NCBI GenBank assembly: GCA_038205135.1
Contig: JBBRCF010000003.1
Span: 5,027 to 69,026, forward strand
Direction of reading: 5' to 3'
Origin: UBA9554 sp038205135
GTDB lineage: Bacteria; Pseudomonadota; Alphaproteobacteria; Rhodobacterales; Rhodobacteraceae
DNA length: 64,000 bases
Position numbers and translations under genes: made by a program
The notes under the pieces: generated by a model
What the model was told of the DNA's origin: nothing
The model's input: the letters and a program-made list of their open reading frames with translations, nothing else
Database searches by the model: none
Shown: one piece after another, positions 45,090 to 52,391 of the stretch
Position numbering within the stretch: position 1 is the first letter of the stretch
How the letters are laid out: every line of letters begins with the position of its first letter

Positions 45090-45182
45090 GATTGTCTCCT
45101 AAAAAAAGCAGCATCAAAATCAAGCATACAGGCGGCTGCGGTGCTTGGACTTGATGCGTAGCAACTCCTGAGCCCCAAAAGC

Positions 45183-45196
45183 TTGATACAGATCAA
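45183..45196. promoter_or_regulatory. FNR box between usp and ccoN
   Basis: TTGATACAGATCAA is a perfect TTGAT-N4-ATCAA palindrome. It lies 94 bp from the ccoN start and 93 bp from the usp start, so it could serve both directions. Confidence 0.9.
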
Positions 45197-45290
45197 AGCG
45201 CCGCGTTCCTCTCGTAGCCCATGAAGGCCACAGACGAAAATTCGCCGCTGGTGTTTCGAATCATGCGGAAAAGACAAGAAGGGACGGAAT

Positions 45291-46892
45291 ATGTCGAACT
45301 ACATCAAGCTGGTCGTGCTCGGCTTGGTCGCGCTTCTTGCGATGATCGCGGCCAATTATGGGCGTGACCTGGCTTATCAGGTCAACTTCATCACCATCGC
45401 CCTCGCGGCGCTGGCGACTTTCGTGTTTGTGCTGCGCCGTACCGGCGAACCGGAGCGCCGTGTGGACGAGACGCAGTACATGGATGACGTCATCCGTGCG
45501 GGTGTGATCGCCACGTCAGGTTGGGCCGTTGTCGGCTTTCTGGCCGGCACGTTCATCGCGTTCCAACTGGCCTTTCCGCAGCTCAATTTCGAATGGGCCG
45601 AAGGGTATCTGAACTTTGGCAAGTTGCGCCCGCTGCACACTTCCGCAGTGATTTTTGCCTTTGGCGGCAACGCGTTGATCATGACATCGTTCTACGTCGT
45701 TCAACGTACGTCCGCTGCCCGGCTGTGGGGCGGCAACATGGCTTGGTTCGTGTTCTGGGGCTATAACCTGTTCATCGTGTTGGCTGCGACCGGGTACATT
45801 CTGGGCGCCACGCAATCCAAGGAATACGCCGAACCCGAATGGTATGTGGACATCTGGCTGACGGTGGTCTGGCTGGCCTATCTGGCGGTGTTCATGGGCA
45901 CGCTGATGAAGCGCCGCGAGCCCCACATCTACGTCGCCAACTGGTTCTACCTGTCGTTCATCCTGACTGTCGCGATGCTGCACGTGTTCAACAACCTGTC
46001 GATCCCGGTGTCGGTGTTCGGGTCGAAATCGGTGCAGGTGTTTTCGGGCGTGCAGGACGCGATGACGCAGTGGTGGTACGGCCACAACGCGGTGGGCTTT
46101 TTCCTGACCGCCGGTTTCCTTGGCATGATGTATTACTTCATCCCGAAACAGGCCGAACGGCCGGTGTTTTCCTACAAACTGTCGATCATCCACTTCTGGG
46201 CGCTGATCTTTATCTACATCTGGGCTGGTCCGCACCACCTGCATTATACCGCGCTGCCCGACTGGGCGTCCACGCTGGGCATGGTGTTCTCGATCGTGCT
46301 GTGGATGCCGTCCTGGGGTGGCATGATCAACGGCCTGATGACGCTGGCCGGTGCGTGGGACAAGCTGCGCACCGACCCGATCATCCGCATGATGGTGATT
46401 TCGGTCGGCTTTTACGGCATGTCCACCTTTGAAGGCCCGATGATGTCGATCCGCGCGGTCAACTCGCTGTCGCATTACACCGACTGGACCATCGGTCACG
46501 TGCATTCCGGTGCGCTTGGCTGGAACGGCATGATCACCTTTGGTGCGCTGTACTTCCTGGTGCCGAAACTGTGGAACAAGGCCAGCCTTTATTCGCTGTC
46601 GCTGGTGTCCTGGCACTTCTGGTTGGCGACCATCGGGATCATTCTTTATGCCGCCTCGATGTGGGTCACCGGCATCATGGAAGGCCTGATGTGGCGTGAA
46701 GTGGATGCAAACGGGTTCCTGGTGAACAGTTTCGCCGACACGGTCGCCGCCAAGTTCCCGATGTATGTGGTGCGCGGTCTGGGCGGGGTCCTGTATCTGA
46801 CCGGCGGGATCATCATGTGCTACAACCTCTGGATGACTGTTCGGCGCGCACCTGCGGTGCAAGCGGCGAACCAGTTCGTCCCGGCCGAATAA
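45291..46892 (+). CDS. ccoN: cbb3-type cytochrome c oxidase subunit I (CcoN)
   Basis: 533-aa catalytic subunit with about 12 membrane helices holding the low-spin heme b and the heme b3-CuB centre. Conserved histidine regions include LHTSAVIFAFGGNALI, WWYGHNAVGFFLTAGFLGMM and YTDWTIGHVHSGALGWNGM. It reduces O2 at high affinity and pumps protons. AAGGGACGGAAT precedes the ATG. It is first of ccoNOQP. Confidence 0.97.
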   Translation: MSNYIKLVVLGLVALLAMIAANYGRDLAYQVNFITIALAALATFVFVLRRTGEPERRVDETQYMDDVIRAGVIATSGWAVVGFLAGTFIAFQLAFPQLNFEWAEGYLNFGKLRPLHTSAVIFAFGGNALIMTSFYVVQRTSAARLWGGNMAWFVFWGYNLFIVLAATGYILGATQSKEYAEPEWYVDIWLTVVWLAYLAVFMGTLMKRREPHIYVANWFYLSFILTVAMLHVFNNLSIPVSVFGSKSVQVFSGVQDAMTQWWYGHNAVGFFLTAGFLGMMYYFIPKQAERPVFSYKLSIIHFWALIFIYIWAGPHHLHYTALPDWASTLGMVFSIVLWMPSWGGMINGLMTLAGAWDKLRTDPIIRMMVISVGFYGMSTFEGPMMSIRAVNSLSHYTDWTIGHVHSGALGWNGMITFGALYFLVPKLWNKASLYSLSLVSWHFWLATIGIILYAASMWVTGIMEGLMWREVDANGFLVNSFADTVAAKFPMYVVRGLGGVLYLTGGIIMCYNLWMTVRRAPAVQAANQFVPAE

Positions 46893-46904
46893 GGAGCGCG
46901 GACA

Positions 46905-47633
46905 ATGGCAATTCTCGACAAACACGCCGTTCTGGAAAAGAACGTCACTCTGCTGGCCATCTTCGCCTTTCTTGTGGTGACCATCGGCGGGATCGTACAG
47001 ATCGCGCCCCTGTTCTGGCTGGAAAACACGATCGAGGACGTCGAGGGGATGCGTCCCTACACGCCGCTCGAATTGGCGGGCCGGGACATCTACATCCGTG
47101 AAGGTTGTTACGTCTGTCACAGCCAGATGATCCGTCCGATGCGCGACGAGGTAGAACGCTACGGCCACTACTCGCTGGCCGCGGAGTCAAAATACGACCA
47201 TCCGTTCCAATGGGGATCGAAACGTACCGGGCCGGATCTGGCCCGTGTCGGCGGGCGTTATTCGGATGACTGGCACGTCGATCACCTGCGTGACCCGCAA
47301 TCGGTGGTGCCGGAATCCGTGATGCCAAAATACGGCTTTCTGGAAAACCGCATCCTCGATGGCGAATACATCGAAGACACGCTGCGCACGCACCGCTTTG
47401 TCGGCGTCCCATATTCCGACGAAATGATCGAAAACGGCCAGGCCGATTTCAAGGCGCAGATCGACCCCGATGGTGACACTGACGGGCTGATCGCACGCTA
47501 CGGTGACAAGGTGCAGATCCGCAATTTCGATGGCCAGCCGGGTATTTCAGAGGCTGACGCCCTGATTGCCTATCTGCAGATGCTGGGCACACTGGTCGAT
47601 TTTTCAACCTTCACACCTGACGCAAGCCGGTAA
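46905..47633 (+). CDS. ccoO: cbb3-type cytochrome c oxidase subunit II (CcoO)
   Basis: 242-aa monoheme subunit with one N-terminal anchor (about residues 17-37) and a periplasmic cytochrome c domain. The heme site is in EGCYVCHSQMIRPMRDE, a strong CcoO signature, with the likely axial Met in ESVMPKYGFL. It starts 12 bp after ccoN. Confidence 0.97.
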   Translation: MAILDKHAVLEKNVTLLAIFAFLVVTIGGIVQIAPLFWLENTIEDVEGMRPYTPLELAGRDIYIREGCYVCHSQMIRPMRDEVERYGHYSLAAESKYDHPFQWGSKRTGPDLARVGGRYSDDWHVDHLRDPQSVVPESVMPKYGFLENRILDGEYIEDTLRTHRFVGVPYSDEMIENGQADFKAQIDPDGDTDGLIARYGDKVQIRNFDGQPGISEADALIAYLQMLGTLVDFSTFTPDASR

Positions 47634-47642
47634 GGGGACATC

Positions 47643-47834
47643 ATGGAAACCTACACATTCCTGCGCCAGTTCGCCGATAGCTGGATGCTGCTGGCCCTGT
47701 TCGCCTTCTTTGTCGGGATGATCATCTGGGTCCTGCGGCCCGGATCGACAAAGATCTATCGCGACGTGGCAGAAATCCCGTTCCGCCATGAAGACAAGCC
47801 CGCGCCGCCCGCGCGCGACAGACAGGAGGTCTGA
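47643..47834 (+). CDS. ccoQ: cbb3-type oxidase small subunit (CcoQ)
   Basis: 63-aa single-helix protein (TM about residues 12-32, MLLALFAFFVGMIIWVLRPG) with a hydrophilic tail. CcoQ stabilises the complex under oxygen. It lies between ccoO and ccoP with 9 and 3 bp spacing. Confidence 0.93.
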   Translation: METYTFLRQFADSWMLLALFAFFVGMIIWVLRPGSTKIYRDVAEIPFRHEDKPAPPARDRQEV

Positions 47835-47837
47835 GCG

Positions 47838-48734
47838 ATGGCCCAGAAACCTATGAAGAAAACCACCAAGAAAGACGATGTTTCCACCACAGGACACTCC
47901 TGGGATGGCATCGAGGAACTGAACAATCCGCTGCCGCGCTGGTGGTTGTGGACGTTCTATGCCTGCATCGTCTGGGCGGTCCTGTATACGATCGCCTATC
48001 CGGCGTGGCCGGGCCTCAAGGCGGCTACACCGGGCCTGCTCGGGTTTTCCACCCGCGCACTGGTCGTCGAAGAAATCGCCGTCGTTCAAGCCAAACTGGC
48101 ACCGATCAACGAGAAACTGGTGTCAACCGACCTGACCCTGATCTCGGCAGACCCGGAATTGCAGGGCTACGCGATCTCGGCCGGCGCGGCGGTATTTCGC
48201 AACCAGTGTGCGCAATGCCATGGCTCGGGCGCTGCGGGGGCGACGGGCTATCCCAACCTGCTGGACAACGACTGGCTGTGGGGCGGCGATATCGAAGCGA
48301 TCCACTACACCGTGACCCACGGTATCCGGAACGAAAACAGTGACGAGGCCCGCCTGTCGCAAATGCCTGCCTTTGGCGTCGACGAGCTGCTGGAAACTCC
48401 GCAGATCGAGGCGGTGGTGAACTATGTGATGTCGCTGTCGGGCGCTCCGCAGGATGCCACCAAGGTCGAAGAAGGCGCGGTGGTTTATGCTGAGAACTGC
48501 GCATCCTGCCATGGCGAACAGGCCGAGGGTAACCGCGATCTGGGCGCTCCGGCGCTGAACGATGCGATCTGGCTTTATGGTGGAAACTATGCCGCGCTGA
48601 TGGACTCCGTGATCAACGCCCGTGCGGGTGTCATGCCGGCCCAAAGCGAGGTGTACCGTTCGGCCCAGGGCCTGACCGAATATGAAATCCGCGCGGTGTC
48701 CACTTATGTTCATTCGCTGGGCGGCGGCGAATAA
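47838..48734 (+). CDS. ccoP: cbb3-type cytochrome c oxidase subunit III (CcoP)
   Basis: 298-aa diheme subunit. The conserved WDGIEELNNPLPRWWLWTFY opening leads into the first membrane segment. Two heme sites follow, CAQCHG near residue 128 and CASCHG near residue 220. It receives electrons from soluble or anchored cytochromes c. It ends the ccoNOQP operon; a terminator hairpin follows. Confidence 0.97.
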   Translation: MAQKPMKKTTKKDDVSTTGHSWDGIEELNNPLPRWWLWTFYACIVWAVLYTIAYPAWPGLKAATPGLLGFSTRALVVEEIAVVQAKLAPINEKLVSTDLTLISADPELQGYAISAGAAVFRNQCAQCHGSGAAGATGYPNLLDNDWLWGGDIEAIHYTVTHGIRNENSDEARLSQMPAFGVDELLETPQIEAVVNYVMSLSGAPQDATKVEEGAVVYAENCASCHGEQAEGNRDLGAPALNDAIWLYGGNYAALMDSVINARAGVMPAQSEVYRSAQGLTEYEIRAVSTYVHSLGGGE

Positions 48735-48757
48735 CAGCACGACGCATGATGATGGCT

Positions 48758-48783
48758 GGCCCGTTCCCGAAAGGGGGCGGGCC
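48758..48783 (+). terminator. Likely terminator of ccoNOQP
   Basis: GGCCCG-T-TCCC-GAAA-GGGG-G-CGGGCC forms a stable hairpin, followed by GCTTGTTTGTG, 24 bp after ccoP. The rest of the 366-bp gap to the next gene holds one FNR box and no convincing reading frame. Confidence 0.75.
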
Positions 48784-48860
48784 GCTTGTTTGTGACTTCT
48801 GTTGTGGGCGACCACAGCCCCTGCGGCAAATTGACAGTCCGATCAAACTGCCGGTCCGGT

Positions 48861-48874
48861 TTGACACAGGTCAA
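48861..48874. promoter_or_regulatory. FNR box downstream of ccoP
   Basis: TTGACACAGGTCAA fits TTGAY-N4-RTCAA exactly. It is 127 bp after ccoP and 227 bp before the LLM gene, beyond the ccoNOQP terminator. With its flank it nearly duplicates the box before ccoG. Confidence 0.8.
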
Positions 48875-49100
48875 GGCCGGCATGCCGCTCAATCGGCGAT
48901 CCTGACATTACAGACCCTGCCGGCCGAATCGCTTGGCTGGGGTCAACGAAATCCGGGGGTGGCAACATCACCGGAGGGTGTCGGTCTTTCGTCCTGTTCG
49001 CGCGTTTCCTGAAAGGCCGGCACCCCTTTTCGCCTTGCTATCGACCGGGGCACCCGTTTGCGCTACCCTTGCGGGACAGCCGGAAAAAGGGCGTTGGCGC

Positions 49101-50105
49101 ATGCAGCATATTTCCATCCTCGATCTGGCGCCGATCCCCGTAGGCGGCACCGCCGCTGATGCGCTGCGCAACACCGCCGCGCTGGCGCAGGCCGCCGAGG
49201 CGGCGGGATATCACCGGTTCTGGCTGGCGGAACATCACAACATGCCGGGCATCGCCTGTTCGGCCACTGCGGTGGTCATCGGCCATGTGGCAGCGGCCAC
49301 GCGAACCATCCGGGTGGGGTCGGGCGGGATCATGTTGCCAAACCACGCGCCGCTGGTCGTGGCGGAACAGTTCGGCACGCTGGCGACGCTGTTTCCGGGG
49401 CGGATCGATCTGGGGCTTGGCCGTGCGCCCGGCACGGACGGCGCCACGGCGCGGGCGTTGTGGCGGCACCGCATCCCGGACGACACGTTTCCGCAGGATG
49501 TGATGGACCTGACCGCCTATCTGAACGAGACGAACCCGGATGCGCCGGTGCGCGCCATCCCCGGCATGGGCACCGGTGTGCCGATCTGGATCTTGGGGTC
49601 ATCGCTGTATGGGGCACAACTGGCAGCCTATCTGGGGCTGCCGTATGCGTTTGCGTCGCATTTTGCGCCTGATGCGCTGGCGGATGCGCTGGCCACCTAC
49701 CGGGCGACATTCCGCCCGTCGCGATTTCTGGACCGGCCGCATGCGATGATGGCGGCAGGGGCGTTCGTGGCCGATACCGATGCGCAGGCGCATTATCTGC
49801 GGTCGTCGCAAATGCTGGCCTTTGCCCGGCTGCGGTCGGGGCGGCCCGGCCCCTTGCCGCGTCCGACGCAGGATCTGTCCGAGATTTCGCCGGCCCTGCG
49901 GGCGGGCGTCGATCACGCGCTGTCGGTATCCGTCACTGGCAGTCCGGCCACCGCGCGGGCCCAACTGGCCGCGTTGATCGCCCGCTATCAGCCCGACGAG
50001 ATGATCTTTGCCGGCGCGATCCATGATCCGGACGCGCGCATCCGGTCTGTCACACTGCTGGCCGATCTGGTGCAGGACCTGCAACGCCGGCCATCAGCCG
50101 CCTGA
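49101..50105 (+). CDS. LLM-class flavin-dependent oxidoreductase (luciferase-like)
   Basis: 334-aa flavin-dependent protein of the YhbW-like luciferase group. It starts ISILDLAPIPVGGTAADAL, with GYHRFWLAEHHNMPGIA, VGSGGIMLPNHAPLVVAEQFG and FPGRIDLGLGRAPG, all hallmark LLM segments. Substrate unknown. The ATG at 49101 matches the family start. It sits between the oxidase operon and its assembly genes, which in relatives are often adjacent. Confidence 0.92.
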   Translation: MQHISILDLAPIPVGGTAADALRNTAALAQAAEAAGYHRFWLAEHHNMPGIACSATAVVIGHVAAATRTIRVGSGGIMLPNHAPLVVAEQFGTLATLFPGRIDLGLGRAPGTDGATARALWRHRIPDDTFPQDVMDLTAYLNETNPDAPVRAIPGMGTGVPIWILGSSLYGAQLAAYLGLPYAFASHFAPDALADALATYRATFRPSRFLDRPHAMMAAGAFVADTDAQAHYLRSSQMLAFARLRSGRPGPLPRPTQDLSEISPALRAGVDHALSVSVTGSPATARAQLAALIARYQPDEMIFAGAIHDPDARIRSVTLLADLVQDLQRRPSAA

Positions 50106-50169
50106 TCGGCGCGACCTCTGCGACCAGACGCCGCGATGGTGCGCATAACATGTCCGACAGATACCGAAT

Positions 50170-50183
50170 TTGATACAGGTCAA
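50170..50183. promoter_or_regulatory. FNR box upstream of ccoG
   Basis: TTGATACAGGTCAA fits TTGAY-N4-RTCAA and lies 64 bp before the ccoG start, a normal distance for FNR activation of ccoGHIS. Confidence 0.9.
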
Positions 50184-50247
50184 GGCCGCGGTCCGGTTGC
50201 TGACGCATCTAGGGTAGGACTGAACCGATTATCCGGAGTAACTCCCC

Positions 50248-51693
50248 GTGTCAGAGTCGACCCCCGAAGCGCCGCCTTCGCTATACGCTGCGCGCGAACC
50301 GATCTTCCCGCGTCGCGTGTCGGGAAAGTTTCGTAACCTCAAGTGGATCATCATGATCGTCACCTTGGGCATCTATTACGTGACGCCGTGGATTCGCTGG
50401 GACCGGGGGCCATCGCTGCCCGATCAGGCGGTGCTGATCGATCTGGGCGGGCGGCGGTTCTTTTTCTTCATGATCGAGATCTGGCCGCATGAATTCTATT
50501 TCATCGCCGGGCTGCTGGTCATGGCCGGGCTGGGGTTGTTCCTGTTCACTTCGGCGCTGGGGCGGGTGTGGTGTGGCTATGCCTGTCCGCAAACGGTCTG
50601 GACCGACCTGTATATTCTGGTGGAACGATGGGTCGAAGGTGACCGCAACGCCCGTATCCGCTTGCACCGGCAAGGCTGGAACATGGAAAAGGCGCGCAAG
50701 CGCATGACAAAGTGGGTGGCGTGGTTGTTGATCGGTCTGGCGACGGGCGGGGCGTGGGTGTTCTATTTCACCGATGCGCCGACCCTGCTGCGCGATCTGT
50801 TCACGGGGCAGGCCCATCCCGTGGCCTATACGACCATGCTGGTGCTGACGCTGACCACGTTCGTGTTCGGCGGGTTCGCCCGCGAACAGATCTGCATCTA
50901 TGCCTGCCCGTGGCCGCGCATACAGGCCGCCATGCTGGACGAGGACAGTCTGGTCGTGGGGTATCGCGATTGGCGCGGTGAACCCCGTGGCAAGGCGCAA
51001 AAAGGGGCCCCGGCGGATGCGACCGCACCAGTGCAGGGCGATTGCATCGACTGCATGGCCTGCGTCAACGTCTGCCCGGTAGGGATCGACATCCGCAATG
51101 GCCAGCAGTTGGAATGCATCACCTGCGCGCTGTGCATCGACGCCTGCGATGACGTGATGGCCAGGATCGGCAAGCCGCGCGGCCTGATCGACTACATGGC
51201 CCTGACCGACGAGGTGCGTGAACGCGCCGGCCAGCCGCCGAAACCGATCTGGCAGCATATCTTTCGCGCGCGCACGATCCTTTACACCGCGCTGTGGTCG
51301 CTTGTGGGGGTCGGGCTGATTGTCGCGCTGTTCCTGCGGTCGGACTTTGACATCAGCGTGGCCCCGGTGCGCAACCCCACGTTCGTGACCCTGAAAGACG
51401 GGTCGATCCGCAATACCTATGACCTGCGCATCCGCAACAAACACGCCGACGCCCGCGAATTCCGCGTGGCGGTGACGGGCACAGACGCGCTGATCGTGAC
51501 GCTGGAACGGTCGGAAACCGATGTGGTGACAGTTCCTGCGGATGAATTGCTGATCCAGCGGGTTTATCTGACCGCGCCGAACGGCACCCCCGCCGCCACT
51601 TTGGAACGCAGCGAAATCCGCATGTGGGTCGAAGACGTGGCGGGGCAGGAACGCGCCTACAAGGACACCTTGTTCAACGGAAGGACCAACTGA
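50248..51693 (+). CDS. ccoG: cbb3 oxidase accessory protein CcoG (FixG/RdxA family)
   Basis: 481-aa membrane iron-sulfur protein thought to reduce copper for oxidase assembly. About five membrane helices are present, with WCGYACPQTVWTDL in the N-terminal half. Two cluster motifs follow, CIDCMACVNVCPVGIDI and CITCALCIDACDDV, and then an Ig-like C-terminal domain from about residue 365. The GTG at 50248 has CGGAG 9 bp upstream. Its stop overlaps the ccoH start in TGATG. Confidence 0.95.
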   Translation: MSESTPEAPPSLYAAREPIFPRRVSGKFRNLKWIIMIVTLGIYYVTPWIRWDRGPSLPDQAVLIDLGGRRFFFFMIEIWPHEFYFIAGLLVMAGLGLFLFTSALGRVWCGYACPQTVWTDLYILVERWVEGDRNARIRLHRQGWNMEKARKRMTKWVAWLLIGLATGGAWVFYFTDAPTLLRDLFTGQAHPVAYTTMLVLTLTTFVFGGFAREQICIYACPWPRIQAAMLDEDSLVVGYRDWRGEPRGKAQKGAPADATAPVQGDCIDCMACVNVCPVGIDIRNGQQLECITCALCIDACDDVMARIGKPRGLIDYMALTDEVRERAGQPPKPIWQHIFRARTILYTALWSLVGVGLIVALFLRSDFDISVAPVRNPTFVTLKDGSIRNTYDLRIRNKHADAREFRVAVTGTDALIVTLERSETDVVTVPADELLIQRVYLTAPNGTPAATLERSEIRMWVEDVAGQERAYKDTLFNGRTN

Positions 51694-52385
51694 TGGAACG
51701 GGCTATTGACGGCAAGAGTGCCGGTTACTTTGCGCTGCTGCTGGTGGCGGGCATGGTGCTCAGCATCGGGGGGGCGGTTCTGGGGGCGACAGCGGGTAAC
51801 GCCCTGTTCCGGTTCGGGGCCGGATTAGGGCTGCAGGTTGCGCCGTATTTCTATCAGTTCTTTCCCTTCATTGGGGGGCTGATGGGCTGGTTGTTCGGCG
51901 GCATTCTGGTGATCCGCTTGTCGGTGCGCCATCTGGGGCAGTTCGTCGGTGGCCATGCGGCAGTGTCGTTCCTGATGTTTTTCCTGCCGATCATCGCCGC
52001 GAACCTGTTGCTGGCGACCAATGCGGTCAGCACATTTCCGGGTCTGGTGGTCAAGAACGGCTATATCGCCAGTCAGGAATTCGACAAACGCAAGGCGGCC
52101 CAGAATGCGTTGGGGTGGACCGTGACCGTGGTGCACGGGGCAGGCAACCTGCGGCTGGAGGTGACGGATGGACAGGGCAATCCGGTCGAGGCAGCCAGCC
52201 TGAACGCCACCGTCGGACGCGCCACCACACAGGCGCAGGATATCAGCCCGGCCTGGGCCTATGACGGAACGGCCTATGTCGCGCCGGTCACGCTGACGCC
52301 CGGCAACTGGCAGGTGCGACTGAAGGCAAGCGCTGCAGACGGAACCCTGTTCGAACAGACCCGGGAAATATTCATCAAGGGATAA
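51693..52385 (+). CDS. ccoH: cbb3 oxidase assembly protein CcoH (FixH family), N-terminally extended
   Basis: 230-aa FixH-type assembly protein. The canonical part starts near residue 80 (LGQFVGGHAAVSFLMFFLPI), continues with VSTFPGLVVKNGYIASQEFD and ends in a periplasmic domain. About 77 extra residues with two additional hydrophobic segments precede it; usual members are about 150-180 aa. The ATG at 51693 overlaps the ccoG stop, which supports the long form. An internal ATG at 51882 after GGGGGG would give 167 aa. Confidence 0.88.
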   Translation: MERAIDGKSAGYFALLLVAGMVLSIGGAVLGATAGNALFRFGAGLGLQVAPYFYQFFPFIGGLMGWLFGGILVIRLSVRHLGQFVGGHAAVSFLMFFLPIIAANLLLATNAVSTFPGLVVKNGYIASQEFDKRKAAQNALGWTVTVVHGAGNLRLEVTDGQGNPVEAASLNATVGRATTQAQDISPAWAYDGTAYVAPVTLTPGNWQVRLKASAADGTLFEQTREIFIKG

Positions 52386-52391
52386 GGCCAT

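Noticed and set aside
48831..48846. TTGAC-N6-ATCAA near the orphan FNR box
   Set aside because: The half-sites are six bases apart instead of four, which is not a functional FNR spacing.
48746..49012. 88-codon plus-strand frame after ccoP
   Set aside because: It spans the terminator hairpin and the FNR box, has odd composition and no recognisable domain, so it is treated as non-coding.
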